Origin: QHXQ01 sp036389395
GTDB taxonomy: Bacteria > Acidobacteriota > Blastocatellia > Pyrinomonadales > Pyrinomonadaceae
Direction of reading: 5' to 3'
Length of the DNA stretch: 64,000 bases
Assembly: GCA_036389395.1 (NCBI GenBank)
Contig: DASVPY010000058.1
Span: 1 to 64,000, forward strand
Below are positions 52,150 to 61,401 of this stretch, one piece after another; the stretch's first letter is position 1, and every line of letters starts with the position of its first letter. The notes under the pieces were generated by a model that saw nothing but the letters and a program-made list of their open reading frames with translations, was not told the DNA's origin and ran no database searches. The position numbers and the translations under genes are program-made.

Positions 52150-55100
52150 TGAAGGCAAAAGGCAAAAGTGGGGGCACGGACGCCGGGCGGCGACCGCGAC
52201 CCGCGCGTCGGAGACGACCGCGGCCCGCGCTCCGGCCCGCTAACTACCTTTTGCCTTTTGCCCTTTGCCTTTTGCCTGTTGCCTTCTGGCTGCAACCCTC
52301 CGCCGCCGATCAAGCCGTCGCTAACCAGCCCGCCTCCGAAGGTCGCCCCATCACGCCCGCGGGCGAGTTGTTGCAGGACGCGACGACGCGGCAGCCTGCG
52401 GTCGGCGCGCTGCCCGTTGACTTCGTGCGCAGCCCGGACGCGACGGGGCCGGGCGGCGGCGGGCGCTACCTCGTCGCCGTCAACAGCGGCTACGGCTTGC
52501 GCTTCAACGCCGCGACGAACAAGGCGCAGCAGTCGCTCGCCGTGATCGATCTAAACGCGCGGCCCGCGCCCGTCGTCGTGCAGAACGTCTACTTCCCGAC
52601 GCCGCAGAGCGCGAACGTCGGCGTCGTCTTCGCGCCCGCGCCCGCGGCCGACGGCGCGTACACGATGTACGTCTCCGGCGGCGGCGAGAATAAAATCTGG
52701 CAGTTCGACTTTCGCCCCGGCGCGCGCACGCCCGTCACGCCCGCCTCGCCGGGGCCGGACACGACGGTCAACGCGCCCTTCCTCGACGTGCGCGGCTTCA
52801 GCCCCGTGCTGCCCGCGCAGCGTTACAACGCGGGCCGCGCGCCCGTCTACCCCACGGGTCTCGACATCAGCGCCGACGGCGCGACGCTCTTCGTCGCCAA
52901 CAACCTCGACGACAGCCTCGGTCTCATACGCGACCTCTACGGCACGCCCCGCCTCGAACGCATCCCGCTCGCGGGGCAAGCGGCCGCACGCGCCGACGCG
53001 CCCCACAGCGATCCTCTCGTCTACCCCTACGGCGTCGTCGCACTACCCGCGCCGACGGCTACGACAGAGGCGCAGCCCGCGGCGAAGGCTTACGTCTCCT
53101 GCTGGGGCGACGCGTCGGTCGCGGTCGTGGACTTCGCCGTCGCGCCGCCGCGCGTCGCGTACGTCGCCGTCGCGCGCCACCCGACGAAGATGCTCTTGGA
53201 CAAGACGCGCGGGCTGCTCTACGTCGTCAACTCGAACGCCGACAGCGTCTCGGTCATAGACACGCGGCGCGACATGGAAGTCGAGCGCATCAGCGTCCGC
53301 CTCAGCGAGACCGTGCCCGTCGGGCACAGCCCCGAAAGCCTCGCCCTCAGCCCCGACGGCCGCACGCTCTACGTCGCTAACGCACACAGCAACGCCGTCG
53401 CCGTCGTCGCGCTCGCCGACCATTTAATCGAGCGAGCGACGGGCGGAGAAGAGAGGCGCGCGGCGCGCGATGAGGACGAGCGCAGAGGACGTGAGGAAGA
53501 TGAGCGCGGGCCTCGTGACGAAGACACCGCTCGTTCGCGGAGCGGCCGCTTCGAGCCGGAGTTGGATGAGCGCAGCCGCGTGCGCGGCTACATCCCGACG
53601 GGGCAGTACCCGTCGGCGTTGGCGCTCGTCGGCGCGACGCTGTTCGTCGGCAACGGGAAGGGGACGGGCTTCGCCAACTCTTCGCTCGTCGTGGACAACT
53701 CCGGGCGCGTGCCCAACCTGCCCAACGACCGCTTCCCCACCGGCACGGGGCGCGCGGGCGGCATGGGCGGCGCGTACAGCCCCGCGCTCGTCAACGGCAA
53801 CGTCAGCCTCGTGCCCGTGCCCGACGCGGCGCAACTAGCGCGCTACACCCAACAAGTCATGCGCAACGCCGGTCTGCTCGACGCGCCCAAAGTGAAACTC
53901 TTCGCCGGGCGCTCGCCCTTCAAGCACGTCATCTACGTCATCAAAGAAAACCGCACTTACGATCAAGTCTTCGGCGATCTGGAACGCGCGGGCGACGGCA
54001 CGCCGGCCGACGGCGACCCGGCGCTCGCCATCTTCGGCGCGGGCGAAGCGGCCCGTCGGCCCAACGGCCCCGCGCAGAACGTCACGCCCAACCAGCGCGC
54101 CCTCGCCCTGCGCTTCGGTCTCCTCGACCGCTTCTTCACCAACGCCGAAGCGAGCGCCGACGGGCACAACTGGTCAACCGCCGCCTTCTCGAACGACTAC
54201 ACCGACAAGGCTTACCGCTGGAACTATTCCGACCGCGGTCGCTCCTACGACTTCGAGGGCTTCAACCGGCTGCCGAACTACCGCCCGGCCGCGGACCTGC
54301 CGCCGCTCACGACGCAGCCCAACTACCGCCCGCCGCCCGACGCGCCGCCCGTCATCCCGACGCCCGCGACCGCCGAAGACTTCGCCAACTTCCTCCGCCG
54401 CTTCGTGCCCTACCTGCGCGGCGCGCGCGACGTGGCCGAGCCGGAGACGCTCTACCTCTGGGACGCGGCCGCGCGCGCCGGTCTCAGCTATCGCAACTAC
54501 GGCGAGTTCGTCGGCACGGAGTCCGAGCAGTTCATCGCGGCGGTCAACGTCAACCGCGCGCGCGCGTACCCGGACGTGTCGCCGACCGCCTTCGCCATCC
54601 CGACCAAGCGTTCGCTCGAAGGCCACCACAGCGCGACGTTCCGCAACTTCGACATGCTCACGCCCGACGCCATGACGCCCGACTCCTACCGCGCGGCGAA
54701 AGAATCCGGCGGCGCAATCGATCCGCTCATTCGCGCCGCGCATACGGACGCGCGCCTGCGCGGCAACTCGCGCGTGGGCGAGTGGCTGACAGAGTTCGAG
54801 GGCTTCGTCGCAGACCTCGCGGCCGGGCGCGGCGACCGCCTGCCCGCGCTCTCCATCGTGCGCCTGCCGAGCGATCACACCGAAGCCGTCAACGTCGGCT
54901 ACCCGACGGCGCAGTTCTACGTCGCCGAGAACGACTACGCGACGGGTCGCCTGGTCGAAGCCGTCTCGAATAGTCCTTACTGGCGCGACACGGCCATCCT
55001 GATCGCGGAGGACGACGCGCAGGACGGCCCCGATCACGTGGACGCGCACCGCTCGCCCGCGCTCGTCGTCAGTGCCTACAACCGGCCCGGCGCGCTCGTC

Positions 55101-55547
55101 CACACGTTCCACAATACGGTCAGCCTGATCCGCACCATCGAAGTGCTGCTCGGCATCGAGCCGATGAACCAGCTCGACGCCACGGCCGCGCCCATCGCCA
55201 TCTTCCGCGCCACGCCCGACCTGCGCCCGTTCAAAGCGGTGCTGCCCGACGTGGCGCTCGATAACCTGATGAACGTCGGCGCGCGCAACGCCGAGGAGGC
55301 CTACTGGCAGCGCCGCAGCGCCGAGCAGAACCTGTCGCAAGCCGATCAGGCCGACGCGCGCGTGCTCAATCAGGCGATCTGGTTCTCTGTGCGCGGCCCC
55401 GACTGCCCGATGCCGCAGGTCGCCAGCCAGCCCGGCTTCGAGGCCATGAACGGCGGCCGCGGCGTGCGCGACGAAGACGAGGGCGCGCGTCGCGTTGCGT
55501 CGGCGCACGCGCGCCGCACGCGCCGGCCCGCGAGTTCGGAAGATTGA
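52146..55547 (+). CDS. exported YVTN beta-propeller/alkaline phosphatase-superfamily phosphoesterase
   Basis: A 1133-residue secreted protein. The first 50 residues include a signal-like segment (NYLLPFALCLLPVAFWLQPS) encoded by a repeat. Residues about 90-430 are a YVTN-type seven-bladed propeller, with PTGLDISADGATLFVANNLD, LLYVVNSNADSVSVIDTRRD and ALSPDGRTLYVANAHSNAVA. A very charged insertion (residues about 437-475, Arg/Glu/Asp) interrupts it. From about 590 comes a phosphoesterase domain: KHVIYVIKENRTYDQVFGDL, SADGHNWSTAAFSNDY and the later IAEDDAQDGPDHVDAHRSPA with the metal-binding Asp/His. This matches the phosphoesterase/acid phosphatase families found fused to propellers in Acidobacteriota. 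Substrate unknown. ATG at 52146 overlaps glgB's stop. Confidence 0.8.
52149..52288. repeat. family F inverted repeat (aaggcaaaaggcaaaag), inside a gene
   Basis: GAAGGCAAAAGGCAAAAG on the left is complementary to CTTTTGCCTTTTGCCCTTTG and TTTTGCCTGTTGCCTTC on the right, around 80 bp of GC-rich spacer. The right arm encodes the hydrophobic core of the signal segment of the YVTN protein. Confidence 0.8.
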
Positions 55548-55573
55548 GCTTGAAGACAAGGTCGCTGAGTTTT

Positions 55574-57091
55574 ATGTCTAACATGATGCTGATGAAAAGA
55601 GAGCCGCGTGTGAAAAGCGTGCTGCGCCTGAGCTTCGCTTGTCTGCCGGCGTTCGCCGTGCTGTTCTTCGTCGCGCTCGTGCCGCTGCGCGCGCAGACGC
55701 CGACGCCGGCCGCGCCGCCGACGCCGACGCCGACACCGCCGCCGCCGTTCAATCAACAGTTCATGCGACAGTTGGAGGAGCTACAGCGTTTGGCGCTGGC
55801 GGACGATTACGCGTACCGGCAGGCGGGGCATTTGACGAACGGCATCGGGCCGCGCCTGACCGGCTCGCCGCAGGCGCAGGCGGCGGTCGAATATGTCGCG
55901 GCGGAGATGCGCAAGCTCGGTCTCGAAGTGCGTCTGGAAAAACTGTCTGTGCCGCACTGGGTACGCGGCGACGAGCGCGCGGCGCTCGTGCAGTTTCCGG
56001 GGCAGGCCGCGGGCACGGAGCAGAAGGTCGTGCTGACGGCGCTCGGCGGGAGCGTCGCGACGCCCGCGGCGGGGCTGACGGCCGCGGTCGTCGTCGTCAA
56101 CGACTTCGCGGAGTTGCAGAACCTTGGGCGCGGTCAGGTGGCGGGCAAGATCGTGCTCTTCAATCACCGCTTCGACGACCGCATGGCGAAGCAGGGCTTC
56201 GGCGGCGAGGCTTACGGGGAGGCGGTCGGCTACCGCGGCGGCGCGGCGAGCGCGGCGGCGCGGCTGGGCGCGGTCGCGGCGCTCATACGCTCGGTCGGCG
56301 GCGCGCAGTTTCGTTTGCCGCACACGGGTTCGACGCGCTACGCGCAGGACGCGCCGCGCATCCCCGCGGCCGCGCTCGCCGCCGAAGACGCCGACATGAT
56401 CGCGTACCTCGCGCGGCAAGGCACGGTGCGTTTGCGGCTCGTGCTCACGCCGCAGCAGTTGCCCGAGGCGGTCAGCTACAACGTCGTCGCCGATCTCAAA
56501 GGCAGCGCCGAGCCGGAGCAGTTCGTCATCGTGTCGGGGCATCTGGACAGTTGGGACTTGGGCACGGGCGCGATTGACGACGCGGCGGGCGTGGCCGTGG
56601 CGATGCAGACCGTGCAACTCATCAAGCAGATGCGGCTGCGCCCGCGCCGCACGATCCGCTTCGTCGCGTGGATGAACGAGGAGAACGGGCTGGTCGGCGG
56701 GCGCACCTACGCGCGCGAGCACCAGGCGGAGGTCGCACGACACTTCGCCGCCATCGAGTCCGACCGCGGCGCGGGCCACCCGCTCGGCTTCGAGGTGAAG
56801 GGCAAGCCGGAGATCGTGTCGCTGCTCAGGCAGGTGGGGCAGGTGTTGGAGAGTCAGGGCGCGCCGCTCATGAAGCTGGTGGACGATACGGAGGCAGACA
56901 TCTCGCCGCTCGCGGCCGCGGGCGTGCCTTCGTTCGGGCTGTGGCAGGACACGCGCACATACTTCGACTACCACCACACGGCCGCCGACACGTTCGACAA
57001 GATCGACCCGCGCGAGCTGGCCGAGAACGCCGCCGCCATGACCGTCCTCGCCTACGCGCTGGCGAACCTCCCGCAGCCGTTGCCGCGTTGA
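55574..57091 (+). CDS. exported M28-family metallopeptidase, second copy
   Basis: A 505-residue secreted peptidase. The signal peptide covers residues to about 41 (LPAFAVLFFVALVPLRAQ), then a Pro/Thr linker of PTPTPTPP. VSGHLDSWDLGTGAIDDAAG carries zinc ligand His323 and Asp325; the bridging Asp follows in IDDAAG. WMNEENGLVGGR holds the Glu-Glu base, and YHHTAADTFDKID the last His. A PA-like insertion (about 130-230) is present, as in the copy at 23034. It probably works with the other exported peptidases in peptide use. Several ATG codons (55583, 55586, 55592) compete as start. Confidence 0.85.
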   Translation: MSNMMLMKREPRVKSVLRLSFACLPAFAVLFFVALVPLRAQTPTPAAPPTPTPTPPPPFNQQFMRQLEELQRLALADDYAYRQAGHLTNGIGPRLTGSPQAQAAVEYVAAEMRKLGLEVRLEKLSVPHWVRGDERAALVQFPGQAAGTEQKVVLTALGGSVATPAAGLTAAVVVVNDFAELQNLGRGQVAGKIVLFNHRFDDRMAKQGFGGEAYGEAVGYRGGAASAAARLGAVAALIRSVGGAQFRLPHTGSTRYAQDAPRIPAAALAAEDADMIAYLARQGTVRLRLVLTPQQLPEAVSYNVVADLKGSAEPEQFVIVSGHLDSWDLGTGAIDDAAGVAVAMQTVQLIKQMRLRPRRTIRFVAWMNEENGLVGGRTYAREHQAEVARHFAAIESDRGAGHPLGFEVKGKPEIVSLLRQVGQVLESQGAPLMKLVDDTEADISPLAAAGVPSFGLWQDTRTYFDYHHTAADTFDKIDPRELAENAAAMTVLAYALANLPQPLPR

Positions 57092-57096
57092 GGTCG

Positions 57097-57570
57097 TTAT
57101 TGTAAGTCGTCAATCTGTAGCCCGACCGGATCAGCGCCCGCGCCCTTGACGGCGTCTATGACGCGGGCGACTTCGCCGTAGCTCAGGCCGCGGGGCGCTT
57201 TGAGGAAGACGGTGCGGGCGCTCGGCATGCCCGGCGGGGGCGGGCCGCCGTGCAGTTCGGCGGCGCGGCGGTTGAGCGTGTCGGCGAGCCGCGCGACGAG
57301 CGGCCCGGCGTCGGCGGTCGTGCCGAGCACGTCGCTCTGATTCAAGCGGAGTCGCGCCTGCGCGTCAATCTGGACGACCAGCGTCCAAGGGTTCGGCTCG
57401 ATGTGAACTTGGGGTGGCGGCTCGGCGGGCACGAGGGCTTTGAAGCGCGCGGGCCTGAGCGGGCTGAGCACCATGAAGATGATCAGCAGGACGAGGAGCA
57501 CGTCAATCAGCGGCGTCACGTTGATCTGCGGCACGGCGCGCCCGCCCGCCGAGTCGGTCGTCGTTTTCAT
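57097..57570 (-). CDS. ExbD/TolR-family biopolymer transport protein
   Basis: A 157-residue protein with AAGGAG before the ATG. One N-terminal transmembrane helix (LIDVLLVLLIIFMVLSPLRP, residues about 22-41) is preceded by the conserved PQINVTPLIDVLLVLLIIFM motif with the proton-relay Asp in LIDVLL. The periplasmic domain follows, with VVQIDAQARLRLNQ and the FLKAPRGLSYGEVARVIDAVK end. ExbD works with ExbB to energise TonB-dependent transport. No exbB or tonB gene is adjacent, so this copy is an orphan. It is convergent with the M28 gene, only 5 bp separating the stops. Confidence 0.85.
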   Translation of the reverse strand: MKTTTDSAGGRAVPQINVTPLIDVLLVLLIIFMVLSPLRPARFKALVPAEPPPQVHIEPNPWTLVVQIDAQARLRLNQSDVLGTTADAGPLVARLADTLNRRAAELHGGPPPPGMPSARTVFLKAPRGLSYGEVARVIDAVKGAGADPVGLQIDDLQ

Positions 57571-57673
57571 CGCACGGCTCTCCTTAAACGGTCTCGGTCT
57601 CACGCCGGGCTTAGACACCGGCCGCGCGCCGCGGGTTCCGCGCTGGACAATGACTTTAACGAACGAGTAGATC

Positions 57674-57733
57674 AACACAGAGTCCACAGAGTTCTTACTG
57701 TGTCCTCTGTGTGACCTCTGTGTCCTCTGTGTG
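57674..57733. repeat. family B inverted repeat, copy 7
   Basis: AACACAGAGTCCACAGAG is mirrored by TGTCCTCTGTGTGACCTCTG with TGTCCTCTGTGTGAG. It is upstream of the ExbD gene, between two minus-strand genes. Confidence 0.8.
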
Positions 57734-57786
57734 AGACCGGCCCCACACTATCCTCAACCCCAAACCGCTCAATGGTCGCGAAAGCG

Positions 57787-57825
57787 GCAGGCGCGCCGGC
57801 CACTGTGAGGGGCCGGCGCGCCTGC
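57787..57825 (-). terminator. strong hairpin, probable terminator of the acetyltransferase gene
   Basis: GCAGGCGCGCCGGCC and GGCCGGCGCGCCTGC form a perfect 15-bp stem with a 9-base loop. It lies 28 bp downstream of the acetyltransferase stop on the minus strand. No long T-run follows. Confidence 0.5.
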
Positions 57826-57852
57826 GTTCGGGGAGAGTTAACTGGTGGAACT

Positions 57853-58749
57853 TTAGCGCGGCAGGAAGATGGTGTCGCAGTCGCCGGCATGGCGGAAGCC
57901 GACCTTGCGGTAGAGCGCCTGCGCGGCCCGGTTCTGTTCGTTGACGTAGAGGCAGACGGTCGCGGTGTGGCCGAGCAGTTGGCGGCACAGTTGCGACAGG
58001 CAGCGCGCGCCGAAGTGTTGCGCGCGCGCGGCCGGCGCGACGTAGACGCCTTCGACGTAGACGGCTTCGGGCGTGACCGCTTGCAACTCGGCCTTGAAGA
58101 GTAGTCGGGTGTCTTCGACCACGGCCCAAGTGCGCCCCTGCGCGAGCCGGCGGGCGCAGCGCGCGCGGAAGCCTTCGGCGTCGCCCGCGCGCGGGTCTAC
58201 GCCGCTCGCCGCCGCGGCCAGTTCCGCCTGCACGGGCAGGAGCAGGTCTAACTCGGCGGCCCCGGCGGGGCGGAGCGCGCCGGCCGGCGGGAGCGCCGGC
58301 ACGGGGAAGCGCAGCGCGAGGAGTTGCTCGCGCGTGGCGTGGCGCGGCGCGGGCGTGTCGGGCGTGGCGTAGTGTTCCCAGAAGCTCGCGAGCTGTTCGC
58401 GCTCGCCCATGATCATGTGCGCGGGACGGGCGTTGCGGGCGGCGCGGGCCAGTGCGGCCAGCGCGCGCTCTGTGCGCGCCTCGAAGAGCGTCGCGTGGCC
58501 AAGTAGGGCGACGCCTTCGAATGTGCCGCGCTCGTCGCGGCAGCCGTAGAACGCGCCGCGGTTGAGCGGGCTGGCGAGGCCGTTGTCGCGGACGAGGCCG
58601 GCCATGCAGACCGTCTGGGCGGGGCGCGCGGCGAGGAAGCTGAGCACCTCGGCGGCGCTGCCGGCGGCGAGCGGGCGCGCGCTCACATTCGGCGCGGCCG
58701 CGCCGCGGGCGCGTGGCGGCTGTAGGTTTTGGGCGTAAGCGGTCAGCAT
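57853..58749 (-). CDS. GNAT-family N-acetyltransferase (DUF4081-like N-terminus)
   Basis: A 298-residue protein with a C-terminal GNAT domain. The acetyl-CoA region is VYVEGVYVAPAARAQHFGAR (residues about 226-245), containing the R-x-x-G-x-G/A-like loop, followed by CLYVNEQNRAAQALYRKVGF, the beta-5/alpha-4 signature. The N-terminal half (residues 20-150) fits the DUF4081 domain often joined to GNAT. The substrate is unknown. It stands as a single gene between a strong hairpin and the subtilisin gene. Confidence 0.8.
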   Translation of the reverse strand: MLTAYAQNLQPPRARGAAAPNVSARPLAAGSAAEVLSFLAARPAQTVCMAGLVRDNGLASPLNRGAFYGCRDERGTFEGVALLGHATLFEARTERALAALARAARNARPAHMIMGEREQLASFWEHYATPDTPAPRHATREQLLALRFPVPALPPAGALRPAGAAELDLLLPVQAELAAAASGVDPRAGDAEGFRARCARRLAQGRTWAVVEDTRLLFKAELQAVTPEAVYVEGVYVAPAARAQHFGARCLSQLCRQLLGHTATVCLYVNEQNRAAQALYRKVGFRHAGDCDTIFLPR

Positions 58750-58828
58750 GTGGCTACACTCCGAGTGTGCGACGGGCAGAGACTTAAGGAACTGGCTAGA
58801 CTTCAGGCGCGGCGCGGAAGTGAGCGCG

Positions 58829-61051
58829 TCACTTCCGCGGCGTCGTGACGCTGGCGGTGTTCGAGTAAGCGGTCTTGCCGCTGCCGTTGTAGGCGCGCAC
58901 GCGGTAGTAGTATTTCGTGTTGAGCAGCAGCCCGATGTTCGCGTAGGTTCTGACGTTGGCCCCGACCGTGGCGATCTGCGTAAAGGTCGTGCCGTTGGTC
59001 GAGCGCTCGACGGCGAAGCCGGTCTCGGTCGTGCTGTTGTCCGTCCAACTCAGGTTGATCTGTAGGCCGGAGGCGGCCGTGGCCGTCAGGGCAGTCGGCC
59101 CGCCGTCGAGCGTGACGCCCATGCCGGCGGTCGCGTCGCCGAACAGCATCGCATTACTGGCCTGCGTGGCCACGTCGCCCAGCAACACGCCGTCGCCTAA
59201 GAGCACGCCGTCGCCTAAGAGCACGCCTGTGCCGAGCACGGCGCGGTCGCCTAAGAGGACGCCGTCGCCGAGGAGGACGCCGGTCGCGCAGAGCGTCGTG
59301 CCGTCGCCGATGAGGACGCCGCTGCTGGTCAGGATGCTGTCGCCGAGCAGGACGCCGTCGCCCAAGAGGACGCCGTCCACGACGAGCGCGCCGCCGGCGC
59401 TGAGCTTCGTGCCGTCGCCGAGGAGCACGCCGAGGCCGTAAATCTTCTGGTACTCGGTGATCAGGTTCGAGCCGGAGGCGTAGGTCTGATCGAGGATGAT
59501 CCCTTGCGACCAGGCGAAGGTCGAGCCGGCGATGGTCGTCTGCGGCGTCGGCGCGGCACTGGTCAGCAGCGGCGTGCCGAGCGGCGTGCTGTCGTTGCAG
59601 TCTGTGCGGACGAGTTTGGCGAGTCTGACCGCGCCCTCGATGTTGACCGCGCCCGCGCCCTGCTCGAAGTGGTCGAAGCCGGCGAGCGGCTGCGCCGTAT
59701 ACATCAAGAGCGCCTTGACCATGTTCGGCGTCAGGTTCTGGTTCGCTTGCAGCATCAGGGCGGCCGCGCCCGCGACGACCGGCGTCGCCATGGACGTGCC
59801 CGACAGGTACATCTCATCTTTCGCGGCCGCGCCGCTGACGTTGGCGTCGAGCGTAGGGTTCGTGGTGACGAGGTAGTTGTTGACGGCCTGCGCGGCGATG
59901 ATCTTGTTGCCGGGCGCGGCCACGTCGGGCTTGACGAGGTTGTCGTAGTGCTTGACGCCGGTGGCGTCCGTCCAGTAGCCGCGGGTCGGCCCGCGCGAGG
60001 AGTAAGAGGTGACGGTGTCGTCGTTGCGCGCGTCCGTGCCGTAGGTGTTGAGCGCGCCGACCGTGATGGCCGAAGGCTCCGTGCCGGGCGAGTGAATCTG
60101 CCCGTAAATCTTCTGCCCCAGACTGTTCTTGCCCTCGTTGCCCGCGGCGCAGACGACGACGACGCCCGCGTCCACCAGCCGGCGCACGGCCAGGCAGAGC
60201 GGGTCGTACTTGTAAGAGTCCACGGCGGCCGTGCCGAGGCTCATGTTGACGACGCGGATGTTGTAGGAGTTGCGGTTGGTGAGCACCCAGTCGAGCGCGT
60301 TCAGCAGCGCGGCGGTCGTGCCCGTGCCCTGCGCGCCGAGGACGCGCAGGTTGATGAGCTTGGCGTTGGCGGCGATGCCCTGGTAAGCGCCGCCGGCCAC
60401 GTTGCCGTTGCCCGCCGCGATGGAAGCGACGTGCGTGCCGTGCCCGTAAGGGTCGGACGTGACGGGCTTGCCCGCGCCGTCCAACTCGCCCGTGAAGTCC
60501 ACGTTGGCGGCGATGCGCGTCTTGTTACTCGAATCGTTGAGCGCGACGTGGTTGGGGTCGAGGCCGGAGTCTATGACGGCGATGCCGATGCCCGTGCCGT
60601 CGTACTCGTTCGAGCCGCCGAGCGCGCGGGCGGCGTCCGCGCCGGTCGTCAGCGAGACGTGCCCCAGCTTCTTCACGTCGCGGTCGAGCGCGATGTAGTC
60701 AACGTCGGAACGGCCGGCGAGGTTGTCGGCGGCCGCGGCCGGCAGGTTGACGACGCGCAGCCCGAAGTTCTTGTAGCTGCGCGTGACGCTGCCGCCGTTG
60801 CTCGTGACGGCCGAGTCGAGCGAACCGCTCCAGGAGCTGGTCGGCTGGACGATGACGTTGACGCGCGCGGTCGGGGTGTCTTTGATCTTCTTGCGCAGGT
60901 CTTTCGCCACCTTGTCGTGGGCCGTGCTGGACTGGGCGTGGCTGCGGTCGCTGACGAGAATGCCGGCGGCGAGACAGAGGCACGCGACGAGGGCGAGGCG
61001 CGCGGCGAGCCGCGGGGAGCGGGGGCTGGCTGTTTGGCGTTTCATCTTCAT
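58829..61051 (-). CDS. secreted subtilisin-like serine protease with VLLGD repeats and fibronectin III domain
   Basis: A 740-residue S8 peptidase. The signal runs through LALVACLCLAAGILVSD. An inhibitor-I9-like propeptide (about 45-125) precedes the catalytic domain: Asp161 in VIDSGLD, His204 in GHGTHVA and Ser420 in GTSMATP. After the catalytic domain comes a stretch of about 100 residues with nine VLLGD/VLIGD units in hexapeptide spacing (GVLLGDGVLLGDGVLLGD, then MLFGD). A fibronectin type III domain (residues about 650-735) ends the protein. The repeats may form a beta-helix or calcium-binding arm. It is probably an extracellular degradative protease. Start alternatives are 61075 and 61120. 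Confidence 0.9.
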   Translation of the reverse strand: MKMKRQTASPRSPRLAARLALVACLCLAAGILVSDRSHAQSSTAHDKVAKDLRKKIKDTPTARVNVIVQPTSSWSGSLDSAVTSNGGSVTRSYKNFGLRVVNLPAAAADNLAGRSDVDYIALDRDVKKLGHVSLTTGADAARALGGSNEYDGTGIGIAVIDSGLDPNHVALNDSSNKTRIAANVDFTGELDGAGKPVTSDPYGHGTHVASIAAGNGNVAGGAYQGIAANAKLINLRVLGAQGTGTTAALLNALDWVLTNRNSYNIRVVNMSLGTAAVDSYKYDPLCLAVRRLVDAGVVVVCAAGNEGKNSLGQKIYGQIHSPGTEPSAITVGALNTYGTDARNDDTVTSYSSRGPTRGYWTDATGVKHYDNLVKPDVAAPGNKIIAAQAVNNYLVTTNPTLDANVSGAAAKDEMYLSGTSMATPVVAGAAALMLQANQNLTPNMVKALLMYTAQPLAGFDHFEQGAGAVNIEGAVRLAKLVRTDCNDSTPLGTPLLTSAAPTPQTTIAGSTFAWSQGIILDQTYASGSNLITEYQKIYGLGVLLGDGTKLSAGGALVVDGVLLGDGVLLGDSILTSSGVLIGDGTTLCATGVLLGDGVLLGDRAVLGTGVLLGDGVLLGDGVLLGDVATQASNAMLFGDATAGMGVTLDGGPTALTATAASGLQINLSWTDNSTTETGFAVERSTNGTTFTQIATVGANVRTYANIGLLLNTKYYYRVRAYNGSGKTAYSNTASVTTPRK
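59140..59440 (-). repeat. tandem repeats coding for VLLGD hexapeptides
   Basis: Units close to GTCGCCTAAGAGCACGCC and GTCGCCGAGGAGGACGCC recur through this segment, most tightly at 59170-59280 and 59330-59365. Translated on the minus strand they give GVLLGD units. Third positions vary between units (AGC/AGG, AAG/GAG), so selection at protein level is suggested. Confidence 0.75.
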
Positions 61052-61285
61052 GTTTGGTTGACGCGTTGCTGACATCGGGCGAAGGCGGCTGCTCACAAAC
61101 CGCCGCGCTCCACAGGGCAACGCCCATGCCAGGACGAAAAACAGGCGATTTCCTCAGCAATTTCGCGTTTTCGGGCGGCGGGCGCGGCGACGGCGCGGGC
61201 GCATCGTTCATCCTGCGTGAACGATTCAGGTCAGATTGAAGCGCGCGCCGGAGACTTTGCAGCGGGTTTGAGTTGTGGTTAAGTT

Positions 61286-61376
61286 CCTCTGTGCCCCCTC
61301 TGTGCCCTCTGTGTCTGCGGTGGTGAACGCTGCTCACACGGGCATTCACCGCAGAGACACAGAAGATGCACGGAGA
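61286..61376. repeat. family B inverted repeat, copy 8
   Basis: CCTCTGTGCCCCCTCTGTGC with CCTCTGTGTCTGCGGTG is mirrored by CACCGCAGAGACACAGAAGA with TGCACGG. It lies between the divergent subtilisin and dioxygenase genes. Confidence 0.8.
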
Positions 61377-61401
61377 CGAACTGAAATCAGGAAGCCGACA
61401 G

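Noticed and set aside
59140..59440. CRISPR-like spacing of repeated units
   Set aside because: Units are short, adjoining and in frame, coding for VLLGD repeats of a subtilisin; there are no unique spacers and no cas genes.
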